A stretch of DNA of 64,000 bases from UBA6115 sp050953005 (GTDB taxonomy: Bacteria; Bacillota; Clostridia; Christensenellales; Aristaeellaceae). Shown one piece after another: positions 44,143-53,482 of the stretch. The stretch spans positions 72,221 through 136,220 of the forward strand of contig JBMNLV010000010.1 of the NCBI GenBank assembly GCA_050953005.1, in the 5' to 3' direction. The notes beneath the pieces were generated by a model. It made no database searches. It was not told where the DNA came from and saw only the letters and a program-made list of their open reading frames with translations. The number at the start of each line of letters is the position of its first letter. Within the stretch, counting starts at the first letter, position 1. The translations under genes were made by a program, and so were the position numbers.

Positions 44143-45627
44143 ATGTCAGAGCCGATTGACCGCAACCAGGAATTTTCTGAGCAGGAAGCCATCCGCCGGG
44201 CAAAACTACAGCAGCTTGTAGACAGTGGAGAGAGCCCCTATCTGCAAACCCGTTTCGACCAAACACATTACAGCCAGGACATCAAGGAAGCAGTCGAGCG
44301 ACTGGATGGACAGAGCGTTCACATCGCCGGGCGCATGATGACCAGGCGTATTATGGGCAAGGCGGCATTTGCTCATTTGCTGGACAGCCGGGGCCAGATT
44401 CAAGTGTATATCAAGCGTGACGATATAGGGGAAGCAGCCTACGCAACCTTTAAGGATTATGACCTGGGCGACATCCTGGGCGTCAAGGGCTATGTCTTTG
44501 TTACCCGTACGGGCGAAGTCAGCGTACATGCGCACAGCGTCGTATTGCTCAGCAAGTGCCTCAAGCCGCTGCCGGATAAATGGCATGGTCTGCAGGATGT
44601 GGATTTGCGCTATCGTCAGCGCTACCTGGACATGATTGTCAACCCTGAGGTGCGTGATACCTTTGTCCGGCGTACGGCAATCATCAACGCTATCCGCCGC
44701 TTCGCAGACAGCCGCGGTTTTCTTGAGGTGGATACCCCCATCCTGCACACACTTGAGATCGGCGCGGCGGCAAGGCCGTTTAAGACCCACCACAACACAC
44801 TGGATATCGATATGTTTCTGCGGATAGAGACCGAGCTGTATCTGAAGCGCCTGGTGGTGGGCGGCTTTGAGCGCGTGTATGAGATTGGCCGCATCTTCCG
44901 CAATGAAGGCATGAGCCCCAAACACAACCCGGAGTTTACCACGATTGAGATGTACCAGGCTTATGCCGATTATGAGGACATCATGAACCTGTGCGAGGAT
45001 CTGATCCGTGAGACCGCGCGAGAGGCGACTGGCGGTGTGCGCGTCACGTTCCAGGGACAGCAGGTCGATTTTGCCTCGCCCTGGCCGCGCATCCCAATGG
45101 CTGAGGCTGTGAAGCGTGAATCCGGCATAGATTTTTTTGCCTGGAACAGCGATGAGGAGGCAAGACAGTGCCTCAAGGATCACGGCGTGCGAACGGAACC
45201 TCATTTTACCAGGGGCGATTGCCTGGCTGAACTGTTTGACGTCTATGTTGAAGCCAAGCTGATCCAACCAACCTTTATCACGGATTATCCTGTGGAAATT
45301 TCGCCCCTTGCCAAACGCAAGCCTTCCGATCCGCGTTTGACCGAACGCTTTGAATTGTTTATTGTAGGGGCGGAGTTCGCCAATGGTTTCTCCGAGCTCA
45401 ACGACCCGATTGACCAGCGTGAGCGCTTTGTCCGCCAGGTGGAAGAGCGCAGAAAGCTGGGAGGAGTCAATGCCTCAGTGGATGAGGACTATCTCAACGC
45501 CCTGGAGTATGGACTTCCGCCCACCGGCGGCATCGGCATTGGTGTGGACAGGCTGATTATGTTGCTGACGGATAACGCGTCCATTCGTGATGTGCTGCTC
45601 TTCCCCACCATGAAACCGCAGGGGTAA
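44143..45627 (+). CDS. lysS: Lysyl-tRNA synthetase, class II
   Basis: Charges tRNA-Lys. It has 494 residues: an N-terminal OB-fold anticodon domain (about 50-150; VHIAGRMMTRRIMGKAAF) and a class II catalytic core with motif 2 FRNEGMSPKHNPEFT, and motif 3 GGIGIGVDRL; it ends LLFPTMKPQG as in other LysS. AAGGAG precedes the ATG. No T-box is present. Confidence 0.97.
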   Translation: MSEPIDRNQEFSEQEAIRRAKLQQLVDSGESPYLQTRFDQTHYSQDIKEAVERLDGQSVHIAGRMMTRRIMGKAAFAHLLDSRGQIQVYIKRDDIGEAAYATFKDYDLGDILGVKGYVFVTRTGEVSVHAHSVVLLSKCLKPLPDKWHGLQDVDLRYRQRYLDMIVNPEVRDTFVRRTAIINAIRRFADSRGFLEVDTPILHTLEIGAAARPFKTHHNTLDIDMFLRIETELYLKRLVVGGFERVYEIGRIFRNEGMSPKHNPEFTTIEMYQAYADYEDIMNLCEDLIRETAREATGGVRVTFQGQQVDFASPWPRIPMAEAVKRESGIDFFAWNSDEEARQCLKDHGVRTEPHFTRGDCLAELFDVYVEAKLIQPTFITDYPVEISPLAKRKPSDPRLTERFELFIVGAEFANGFSELNDPIDQRERFVRQVEERRKLGGVNASVDEDYLNALEYGLPPTGGIGIGVDRLIMLLTDNASIRDVLLFPTMKPQG

Positions 45628-45630
45628 AAT

Positions 45631-46323
45631 ATGAAGCTGTACATCAGATTAAGCTGGCATGAAATCCGCAACCATCTGCGGTATCAAGGATGGTTGTATC
45701 TGTTGATTTGCGTGTTGGCGTTCGGGCTGACCAGCTTAATTTATACACAAACGGCTTACCGTCCTCCCCAGGACAAGCGGATTGACCTGTACATCCGGTC
45801 TTCCGCTGCTGAACAGGATCAGGTCAACGCTTTCCTGGAGCCGCTCTGGCGCCAGGCTGTGCCGGAGATGGAGCTGGTGAATGCAGTCCTGCTGATGTCC
45901 TCTGGCGGTGTGAATGATTATTATGCGGACATGCAGCTGGTCACTTACATCGCTGCGGCCGAGGGTGATATCTACATGCTGCCCTCCAACGAGTTCAAGC
46001 GTTTTGCTTCCCAGGGCGCCTTTGTAGCGCTGGATGATGCCATCCGGGATGGCCGCCTGGATGTCAGCAACCTGAGCCTGGCTGCCGGCCGGGTTAAGCT
46101 GGTGGAGACTGATTTGAACGGTACGCCCACTGTGGTGGGGGAGGCCCGCCAATACGGTATTCCGGCAAAGGAACTGTACAATTTCGCGACCGAGCTGCTT
46201 ATTGACAACCGTGATATGGTGCTGTCTGTTGCTGCCAACAGCGGCAATGAGCAGGCTGCCCTGACCTTTTTGGATGCGCTGATCCAGCGAGCCCGTGGTG
46301 AGAAGCCTGACTTCTTTAAGTAG
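45631..46323 (+). CDS. Membrane-anchored protein of unknown function
   Basis: A 230-residue protein with one N-terminal helix (about 19-38) after a basic stretch and a long outside domain. The domain has a fragment reminiscent of extracellular solute-binding proteins (IYMLPSNEFKRFASQGAFVALDDAIRD), but is too short for a full one. No enzyme motif seen. It starts three bases after lysS and ends two bases before the HAD-Tmk gene, so it is cotranscribed with housekeeping genes. Role unknown. Confidence 0.7.
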   Translation: MKLYIRLSWHEIRNHLRYQGWLYLLICVLAFGLTSLIYTQTAYRPPQDKRIDLYIRSSAAEQDQVNAFLEPLWRQAVPEMELVNAVLLMSSGGVNDYYADMQLVTYIAAAEGDIYMLPSNEFKRFASQGAFVALDDAIRDGRLDVSNLSLAAGRVKLVETDLNGTPTVVGEARQYGIPAKELYNFATELLIDNRDMVLSVAANSGNEQAALTFLDALIQRARGEKPDFFK

Positions 46324-46325
46324 AC

Positions 46326-47615
46326 ATGATAAAATACCGGGCAGTTATTTTTGATTTGGACGGAACGCTGACTGATTCCGCCCCGGGCATCCTCGCCGGG
46401 GCGCGCTTCGCGTTGGAAACCGTGGGGCGACCTGTTCCGGAGGAAAATGTGCTTCGCCGTTTCCTGGGACCGCCGCTGATGGACAGTTTTACCCGGCTTT
46501 GTGGAATGAGCCGCGAAGATGCATCCCGTGCACAAAATATCTACCGGGAATACTACAATCATACCGGCGCGCTGCAAAACGCGGTTTATCCGGGGATTCG
46601 CGCATTGCTGGCCGGACTCAAGCAGGCGGGTGTGCATTTGGGCGTGGCTACGCATAAGCCGCTGGCGCCCAGCCTTAAAATCTTAGAGGCTTTTGACCTG
46701 TTGCGCTATTTCGATTTGGTGGCCGGGCCGGAGCTGTGGGAGGATCCGGGTCCTACTAAGCATGAGTTGATTTTGCGCGCCTTGCCCCAGGGCCTGCATG
46801 CTGGCGCCGTGATGATCGGGGATCGCGCAACTGACCTGGAAGGGGCCCGGCAAGCCGGCATTGATGGCATCGCGGCGCTATATGGATATGGCCATCTGGA
46901 GGAATTTGCGCCTTTTGCGTCCGCTGGCCTGGCTCACAGCGTACGGGATTTGTACGGCTTGCTGGGGCTTTCAGAACCAGCGCCAAAGCCCTGCTTTATC
47001 AGCTTTGAGGGAAATGACGGCGCAGGCAAGTCTACCCAGGCCCGTTTGTTGGCACAGCGACTGCAGCAAAACGGGCATGATGTGCTGCTTACACGCGAAC
47101 CGGGCGGCACTGCGGTGGGGGAGAAGATCCGTGACATTTTACTCGACCGCGCCAACAACGATATGGATGATTTAACCGAAGCCCTGCTGTATGCGGCGGC
47201 GCGCGCGCAGCATGTGCGGCAGGTCATTCTGCCGGCGCTGCAGGTGGGCAAGATGGTCATATCTGACCGTTATGTGGATTCCAGCCTGGCTTATCAGGGG
47301 GCGGGCCGTGGGCTTGGCGTCCCCCGTGTACGCCAGATCAACGCCCCGGCGGTAGAGGGCTGTATGCCGGACTTTACTGTTTTTCTGTCCCTGCCTCCGG
47401 GGGAGGGTATCCACCGGGCGGTGCGCTCCCGTGAGGCTGACCGCCTTGAGGCTGCGGGGGACGCTTTCCATGACAGGGTGGCCGGCGCGTTCCGGGATTT
47501 GGTTAGGGATGATTCCCGCTTTATCGTGGTCAGTTCCAAGGGAACCAAGCAGGAGACTGCGGACTTGGTATACGCGCGCGTACAGGAGCGTTTGGCCGTG
47601 CTGGGGCTGCCATGA
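46326..47615 (+). CDS. tmk: Fusion of HAD phosphatase and thymidylate kinase
   Basis: A single 429-residue frame with two enzymes. Residues 1-213 are a HAD phosphatase of the phosphoglycolate-phosphatase type: DLDGT (nucleophile D10, acid D12), Thr109, Lys145 and GDRATD (D166, D170), with a helical cap. Residues 222-429 are dTMP kinase: P-loop FEGNDGAGKST (228-237), TREPGG, DRYVDSSLAYQG and a lid rich in Arg (READRLEAAGDAFHDRV). The linker is short (SEPAPKP). There is no separate tmk nearby, so this probably supplies dTDP for the cell. The HAD substrate is unknown. Confidence 0.9.
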   Translation: MIKYRAVIFDLDGTLTDSAPGILAGARFALETVGRPVPEENVLRRFLGPPLMDSFTRLCGMSREDASRAQNIYREYYNHTGALQNAVYPGIRALLAGLKQAGVHLGVATHKPLAPSLKILEAFDLLRYFDLVAGPELWEDPGPTKHELILRALPQGLHAGAVMIGDRATDLEGARQAGIDGIAALYGYGHLEEFAPFASAGLAHSVRDLYGLLGLSEPAPKPCFISFEGNDGAGKSTQARLLAQRLQQNGHDVLLTREPGGTAVGEKIRDILLDRANNDMDDLTEALLYAAARAQHVRQVILPALQVGKMVISDRYVDSSLAYQGAGRGLGVPRVRQINAPAVEGCMPDFTVFLSLPPGEGIHRAVRSREADRLEAAGDAFHDRVAGAFRDLVRDDSRFIVVSSKGTKQETADLVYARVQERLAVLGLP

Positions 47616-48673
47616 GCCGTGTGGTGGTGGGCATGTCCGGCGGGGTGGATTCTGCCGTAAGCGCTCTGCTGCTCAAGCGGCAGGGCTTTGATGTCATTGG
47701 CGTGTTCATGAACAATTGGGAAGAAAAAGATGAGCACGGGGTCTGCACCTCACAGGCTGATTGGCAGGATGTGCAGGAAAGCTGTGAAATCATCGGCATT
47801 CCTTATTATTCGGTCAATTTTGCCCGTGAATATGAAAACCGCGTGTTCTCTCACTTTTTGTCGGAATACCGAGCCGGGCGCACGCCTAACCCGGATGTGC
47901 TGTGCAACCGTGAGATTAAATTCAAAGCCTTTCTGGATTATGCGCTGAAGATCGGTGCGCAGCACATGGCTACCGGACATTTTGTCAGGACGGACGCCCG
48001 GGGCCGTTTGCTGCGAGGAAGCGACCCGGACAAGGAGCAAAGCTACTTCCTGTACATGCTCAAGCGGCATCAGCTGAAAAAAAGCCTCTTCCCTGTGGGC
48101 GCGCTGCGCAAGGCTGAGGTGCGCGCCCTTGCGGCGCAAGCCGGCCTGCCGGTGAGTGGAAAGAAGGATTCCACCGGCATCTGCTTTATTGGCGAGCGGC
48201 GCTTCAAATCCTTTTTACAAAACTACCTGCCCACCCAGGCAGGGGACATCGTCTCTGATACAGGCGAGGCGCTGGGACGGCACGACGGGCTGATGTACTA
48301 TACCATCGGTCAGCGAAAGGGGCTGGGCATTGGCGGGCATGGCGACGGGCGCAGTTGGTTTGTTTCAGGCAAAGACTTGAAAAACAACCGCCTGCTGGTG
48401 GTCCAGGGGGAAGATCATCCGGCGCTCTTCCGCCGCAGCGCGGCGCTGGAGCAGATTACATGGGTGGGGGAGCCGGCCGGTCCGGCCGGCGCATCCATCC
48501 CGCTGACGGTCAAGCTGCGCTACCGTCAGGCCGATCAGCCTGCCCGTTTACACTATGATGGTGAACAAGGCGAACTGCAGTTTGACAGCCTACAGCGCGC
48601 TGTCACCCCGGGCCAAAGCGCTGTCTTTTACCGGGGCGAGGTCTGCCTGGGCGGCGGGATTGTTGTGGGTTGA
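47612..48673 (+). CDS. mnmA: tRNA-specific 2-thiouridylase
   Basis: Adds sulfur to U34 of tRNA-Lys, Glu and Gln. It has 353 residues. The PP-loop is GMSGGVDSAV (8-17), the catalytic cysteines lie in NPDVLCNREIKF (about 100) and TGICFIGER (about 190), and the C-terminal barrel YYTIGQRKGLGIGG is typical. It overlaps the HAD-Tmk stop by four bases (ATGA). Confidence 0.96.
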   Translation: MSRVVVGMSGGVDSAVSALLLKRQGFDVIGVFMNNWEEKDEHGVCTSQADWQDVQESCEIIGIPYYSVNFAREYENRVFSHFLSEYRAGRTPNPDVLCNREIKFKAFLDYALKIGAQHMATGHFVRTDARGRLLRGSDPDKEQSYFLYMLKRHQLKKSLFPVGALRKAEVRALAAQAGLPVSGKKDSTGICFIGERRFKSFLQNYLPTQAGDIVSDTGEALGRHDGLMYYTIGQRKGLGIGGHGDGRSWFVSGKDLKNNRLLVVQGEDHPALFRRSAALEQITWVGEPAGPAGASIPLTVKLRYRQADQPARLHYDGEQGELQFDSLQRAVTPGQSAVFYRGEVCLGGGIVVG

Positions 48674-48817
48674 TTTTAGTCTTGCGATAGTTGGTATAAT
48701 TTTGAAAAACTGATAATATAAATCTCTTGATTTTTATCTGTAGCCCTCCTCCGCAAACTCCATTTCATACTCGGATTGATACGCTTGCCGGTGACTTTGT
48801 CTCTGATAAGCCCCAAA

Positions 48818-50272
48818 TTATAAATCCAGCAGATCGGCTTGGGCCCTGGCAACATAATCCACAAAACGGCCGTTCACACGCACCGCGTAATGCAGCGCAT
48901 CATACGGGAAAAAAGCAAGTTCCCAGGCCAGGCGCTCACCGGTATAGAGCAGGTAGCGGCGCACCGGGTTCTCCTCGGCTGCCTGAAAACCCTCGCGCAC
49001 CCGTCCGGCGCGGCGCAGGTTCATCAGTTGAAGATAGCCGCGCAAAAAAGTATCCCGGTCGTATTCCTGCGCGTTTCTGGTGATATAGGGCTCAAACAGG
49101 ATGTTGCCCTGTGCGTCCCGGCCAATCCGGTTATTCGGAAGGATTTGCTCCACCATTTCTATCCGGTATTCCCGTGAACCGGTGCTTTCCTCAACACGCA
49201 AAGCGCTCAAACGGTTGACAGGCAGGGTGACCGGAGCGTCAGATAACAGTTCTGACAGCGCAGCATCCCGCAAAAAGCCCATGGAGGCATTGCTGGCCTG
49301 GTAGATCTTGCCCTCATACAGGCAGTACAGACCGATCATGTCAATGTCATTGCCCAGCGCAATGCGCAGCTGTTGCGCGTCCACCTGCCGGGTCTGTATA
49401 GGCAGGCTTTCCTCGTCATAAGCGGTGATCTCGCTGGGGGAAAGCAGCAGGGTTACCGTTCTTACCGGTGTATCCAGGCCGGTATCTCTTAGTGCCTGCG
49501 GAGTGGCTTCGCTGTGATAGAGGGCAAAACGCATCCTGGATATATTATTAAGCAGGCGGCTGACCTGCTCAGGCTGCGCGGGATAGGCAAATGGCGACGT
49601 GATGTCCCACAACCCCTCCTCCTGGCGCAGGCACAATGCGTCCCTGCCTTCAAAACGCACTTCGTCTACCAGCGCGCTGGTGATGTTGATTGCGGGCACC
49701 GGGTGCAGGGTGGCAAGTGTCCGGTCAAAATGGTCCCGGATTTCAGGCGACACGGTATAGACCCGGTCGCTGCCCTGGAGCATCAGGTAATCCGAGGGGA
49801 TTTCTGTCATCGCGCTGTTGCCAAGGATCAGGGTGATTTGGCTGTCGTCGGCGTACTCGGCCGTTACGCGCGGAGCGTACGCGCCCAGGCCCAGGGCGTC
49901 CAGCGCCTCATCCGTCATTTCCACCCGGCCGGCTTCCTCATTGGCGTCCAGCACTGTCAAATCGCGGATCATCAGCTGAAGCTGCACCGGGTTCAGCGGA
50001 TAATCCGGCTGTCCCTCCACTGAATAATGTCCTTCAGCGTCCCGGATCAGGGAAAACCTGTCTCCTTGCGAGGAGACCACCAAAAATCGCGCCAACTCGC
50101 TTTCTTCCCTGCGAATCAGGATGACACGCTCATCATGCGCGGTGTCCGGGGGTGGTTCGGAGCGGTTGAGCCGTGCCGCATACCACCCCAGCGCGGATAC
50201 CAGGGCCATCAGCAGGATGACCACAGCTATTTTTCCCTGTCCGGGTTGCCGGGTCTTGCGCACGGGCTGCAT
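48818..50272 (-). CDS. DUF4340 domain protein, partner of a Gld-like ABC transporter
   Basis: A 484-residue protein with one N-terminal helix (about 15-33) and a large outside part made of repeated strand-helix units (VEGQPDYPLNPVQLQLMIRDLTVL; ITSPFAYPAQPEQVSRLLNNI), characteristic of DUF4340. Function unknown; it regularly follows GldG-type genes, as here, where its ATG shares a base with the GldG stop. It is the last gene of the four-gene operon. Confidence 0.82.
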   Translation of the reverse strand: MQPVRKTRQPGQGKIAVVILLMALVSALGWYAARLNRSEPPPDTAHDERVILIRREESELARFLVVSSQGDRFSLIRDAEGHYSVEGQPDYPLNPVQLQLMIRDLTVLDANEEAGRVEMTDEALDALGLGAYAPRVTAEYADDSQITLILGNSAMTEIPSDYLMLQGSDRVYTVSPEIRDHFDRTLATLHPVPAINITSALVDEVRFEGRDALCLRQEEGLWDITSPFAYPAQPEQVSRLLNNISRMRFALYHSEATPQALRDTGLDTPVRTVTLLLSPSEITAYDEESLPIQTRQVDAQQLRIALGNDIDMIGLYCLYEGKIYQASNASMGFLRDAALSELLSDAPVTLPVNRLSALRVEESTGSREYRIEMVEQILPNNRIGRDAQGNILFEPYITRNAQEYDRDTFLRGYLQLMNLRRAGRVREGFQAAEENPVRRYLLYTGERLAWELAFFPYDALHYAVRVNGRFVDYVARAQADLLDL

Positions 50273-51708
50273 CAGCGTCGCCGCCTTTTGATGAGCACAG
50301 GCAGGGCCAAGGCGATGCTTGCCAGCGGCAGTGCGATCAGCACGGCGTTTACCACCCAGGGATGGGAAATGCTCAGCTGCTCGCGTATCAGCGCTTTGGG
50401 CGCGATATCCAGCCTGACAGGCTGATGTGCGCTAAGATGGTTGACCAGATGCAGCAGGAACTGCGCCCCATAGGTAATCTCATGCAGCCAACTGTCCACC
50501 AAAATGGCCGAGTTGCCGATGATCATCGCGCGCGCCCTTGTGCCGTCCGGAAAGGCGTAGTCGCTCAACAAGGACAGGTAAAACTGTCCAACTTCCTCGC
50601 CTTGCTCATGCGCCAGGCTTTTTTCAGCGCGCGCGACCGGTTTGAGATAAGCCAGGCCGCTGGTCAGCAGCGGGTCCACGATCGTGCCGTCCGCCTGCGC
50701 GGCGATGTCTAAGGCCCGCGCGCCGGGCAGACGCAGACGCACCTGGCCTGCGCCAATCAGGGCTGCCGTAGGTTCGGTCATGTTCATATAGGGCGTCAGG
50801 AACAGCGGATTGTCGATGTAAGCATTGACATCAGCGCCTTCGGCGACCACGATGCCGCTTTTGCGTTCAAATCCCATTTGCCGGTAAAGCGCGTCAAAAT
50901 TGGGCAAACTATCCGGGTCATTGTAGTCACTGGTAATCAACACATTTCCCCCCGCTGCGGTGAAGGCGTGGATGCTGGCCAACTCACTGTCGAGTAAGTC
51001 CCGCTGCGGGGAGAGGATCATCAGCAGTTCCTCAGGTGTCAGTGTCTCGCCTGTCAACAGGTTGACACGGCTGATTTCAAAATGATGGCTTCTGAGAAAG
51101 TTTTCCATATACGCGGTATCATTCGGTGCCAACTCGCCATGGCCATCCAGGATGCGAATGCGCGGCACGCTGTCCATTGTCAGATAGAGCAAGGCTTCCA
51201 CGATGCTCTTTTCGTAGGACAACCCTGTCAATGTAAAGCTCTGGCTTTGTATATCAAACTCCTGGGAAAGATAATCATAGGCGCTGAGAACGCGCGCGCG
51301 CCCGGTGTGTTCGCACTGCAGCACCAGGCAATCCGCACTGACCTGTTCATCCTTAAGGGAACTGGACAGGGTGTTTACCAGCAGCGGGTCGCGGACCAGG
51401 CTGGTTTGCACATAAGAAAACTTGTTCGTCAGCGAAGCCAGGCGGTCCAACAGGCCCAGCAGGGCTTGATCCTCCATACCGGGGGTAGCCAACGAATAGG
51501 CCTTGACCTGGTAGGGCAGGGAACGCATCACCTGTGTGGTGCGTTCGGACTGGGTGGTCACTGAGTTGAACGAAAAATCCAGCCTCAGGGCATGCCGCCG
51601 TTCCGCCTGGTCAGCCAAGGCAACAATCGCGACGCTGATGATCAGGATACACAGGCAGATTATCGTCGGCAGCAGGCGCCGTTTTGATGTGTCAAGCAGC
51701 TTGTTCAT
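50272..51708 (-). CDS. GldG-family auxiliary ABC transporter protein
   Basis: A 478-residue protein with a helix at each end (about 14-33 and 448-470) and an outside domain between. The domain has the ABC_transp_aux pattern (ILDGHGELAPNDTAYMENFL, LLMILSPQRDLLDSELASIHAFTAAGGNVLI). It overlaps the permease by four bases and the DUF4340 gene by one. Confidence 0.85.
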   Translation of the reverse strand: MNKLLDTSKRRLLPTIICLCILIISVAIVALADQAERRHALRLDFSFNSVTTQSERTTQVMRSLPYQVKAYSLATPGMEDQALLGLLDRLASLTNKFSYVQTSLVRDPLLVNTLSSSLKDEQVSADCLVLQCEHTGRARVLSAYDYLSQEFDIQSQSFTLTGLSYEKSIVEALLYLTMDSVPRIRILDGHGELAPNDTAYMENFLRSHHFEISRVNLLTGETLTPEELLMILSPQRDLLDSELASIHAFTAAGGNVLITSDYNDPDSLPNFDALYRQMGFERKSGIVVAEGADVNAYIDNPLFLTPYMNMTEPTAALIGAGQVRLRLPGARALDIAAQADGTIVDPLLTSGLAYLKPVARAEKSLAHEQGEEVGQFYLSLLSDYAFPDGTRARAMIIGNSAILVDSWLHEITYGAQFLLHLVNHLSAHQPVRLDIAPKALIREQLSISHPWVVNAVLIALPLASIALALPVLIKRRRR

Positions 51709-52418
51709 CGTTCCCGTGCCCTTTCAAGCTTTACCATCGTGATGGAAACGGTCAGCATGCTGATACAAAACATCAAGTAAAAAAGGATGTTTGCCGGGCT
51801 GAGCTGCGCGGAGAGGAAAGGTATAAAGCGCTCATACAAGCTTACAAAAGCAATGCACCGGGCCAGGGCGGCGGGCAGCGTAGCGCTGCTGGTCATCAGG
51901 CTCATCAGCCAAACAAACAGGTTGATGCCAAAAGCCAGTGCTGCTGCTGAAAAGGTGTTCCTGATCGTGCTGGTTACCATCAAATCCAGGGCAATAAAAG
52001 CGCAGCCTTGCAAAAGAAAACCCAGGGTGCCGCTGAGCACCTCCAAGGGATAGACACGTGCATAGGCAGACATCAGCAGGGGGTAGGTCAGGCTGAGCGA
52101 TACGGCTATCAGCATGACGGTACAGGCAGCAAAATACTTGCCTATCACCAGCGATGTAATGCTCAGGGGGGCGGATTGCATCAGCTTGTCGGTCATTCCC
52201 CGGCGTTCTCCCGCCATCAGCCGCATCACCAGGATGGGGGTCAGCAGCATCCATACATAACTCATCATGCTTAAAAAAACAGAATAATCACTGCTGCGGG
52301 GCAGTATGTTGTTCAAATAGAACAGCAGCCCGGCCAGGCTTAAAAAGACCGCGATAAACAGCCAGCCGGTCGGCGTATAGAAATAGGAGCGCATCTCCTT
52401 GCGGTAAACAGCCCTCAT
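51705..52418 (-). CDS. ABC-2 permease, GldF-like
   Basis: A 237-residue membrane protein with six helices (YTPTGWLFIAVFLSLAGLLF first). The ATG at 52418 overlaps the ATPase stop (ATGA) and gives the family start MRAVYRKEMRSYFYTP; a longer reading inside the ATPase gene is rejected. It forms the channel of the exporter with the upstream ATPase. Confidence 0.88.
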   Translation of the reverse strand: MRAVYRKEMRSYFYTPTGWLFIAVFLSLAGLLFYLNNILPRSSDYSVFLSMMSYVWMLLTPILVMRLMAGERRGMTDKLMQSAPLSITSLVIGKYFAACTVMLIAVSLSLTYPLLMSAYARVYPLEVLSGTLGFLLQGCAFIALDLMVTSTIRNTFSAAALAFGINLFVWLMSLMTSSATLPAALARCIAFVSLYERFIPFLSAQLSPANILFYLMFCISMLTVSITMVKLERARER

Positions 52419-53344
52419 TCCATGTCCCCCCCGCCGGTGGCCTGTAAGAAGAGAGTTTCCAGCGTGTCTGTAAGCGGGCTGAGTTCCAAAACAGGCGTTC
52501 CCATTGCGCTGAGCAAGCGGAACAGCTGCTGTGCAAAGGCTTCGTTCGGTTTTGTTTCCACCACCAGGCGCGTCTGTCCGGCTGCCGTTTTTTCCTGGCG
52601 AACACGGCATACGCTGTTCAGTTGGCGGATGGGGGAGAGCAGCCGCTCCGGCTCACCAAGAATCACTACACGGTAGCGGCTGCTTTGCGCCGCCTGGCGC
52701 AGGTCGTGGTCCAGCAGCAACTGTCCCTGGTGGATGACCAGCACACGGTCACAAACCTCCTGAACCTCATGAAGAAGGTGTGAAGAAAAGATAATGGTTT
52801 TATCCTTGACCAGGGTACGGATCAGTTTACGGAAAGCCACAGCCTGCGCGGGGTCAAAACCGGCGGTCGGCTCATCCAGCAAAAGAACCTCCGGATCACC
52901 GCACAGGGCTTGGGCCAAACCGGTCCGCTGGCGGAACCCCTTGGACAGCTGTCCAATCAGGCGGTGCTGCATTGGCATCAGGCCGGTCAAGGAGATGATT
53001 TCATCCAAATGGCGCTGCTCGTCTGCGCGCATAACGCCCTTGATGCGGCAACAAAACTGCAAGTATTCCCGCACTGTCAGCTCAGGATAAACCGGGGGCA
53101 CCTCGCTGAGGTAACCCAGGGCACGCCGTGCAGCAAAGGGTGAGCGGACGATGTCATGACCCGCGATGAATACCCGGCCTCCACTGGGCGCCAGGCAGCC
53201 GGCCATGACATTCATCAGGGTGCTTTTCCCGGCGCCGTTTTGGCCCAGCAAGCCAATGACCTCGCCGCTGTCCGCAGTAAAGCTGACGTCATTCAGGGCT
53301 TGAAAATGCCCATATTTCCTGCTGACTGCCTCCGCGCGTACCAA
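52415..53344 (-). CDS. ABC transporter ATPase, GldA-like
   Basis: A 309-residue ATPase. Walker A GQNGAGKST, signature QLSKGFRQR, Walker B LLLDEPTAGFDP, H-loop FSSHLLHEV. The start is TTG at 53344, five bases after GGAGGG; no ATG or GTG fits the family start (VRAEAVSRKYG). It is first in the operon with the GldF-like, GldG-like and DUF4340 proteins. Confidence 0.9.
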   Translation of the reverse strand: MVRAEAVSRKYGHFQALNDVSFTADSGEVIGLLGQNGAGKSTLMNVMAGCLAPSGGRVFIAGHDIVRSPFAARRALGYLSEVPPVYPELTVREYLQFCCRIKGVMRADEQRHLDEIISLTGLMPMQHRLIGQLSKGFRQRTGLAQALCGDPEVLLLDEPTAGFDPAQAVAFRKLIRTLVKDKTIIFSSHLLHEVQEVCDRVLVIHQGQLLLDHDLRQAAQSSRYRVVILGEPERLLSPIRQLNSVCRVRQEKTAAGQTRLVVETKPNEAFAQQLFRLLSAMGTPVLELSPLTDTLETLFLQATGGGDME

Positions 53345-53427
53345 AAGAACCCTCCTTAAAACTTAGTTAAACCAGTATAACATGAAGCATGTAGTCGTCC
53401 GTGAACAATCTGTGAAAACACCTGTTC

Positions 53428-53456
53428 TTGTCCGGCCGGGCAAGGCATGGTAAAAT
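53428..53456 (+). promoter_or_regulatory. Probable promoter of the small membrane protein at 53483
   Basis: TTGTCC and TAAAAT with a 17-base spacer, 26 bases before the ATG. The opposite strand carries an extended -10 (TGTTATACT near 53376-53384) for the Gld-like operon. Confidence 0.5.
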
Positions 53457-53482
53457 AAACCATTCTAAGCAGGAGAGGTGAC

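Noticed and set aside
48674..48817. Possible gene remnant between mnmA and the DUF4340 gene
   Set aside because: A minus-strand frame ends EYEMEFAEEGYR like a real C-terminus, but it is too short, has no start and no homologue I recognise.
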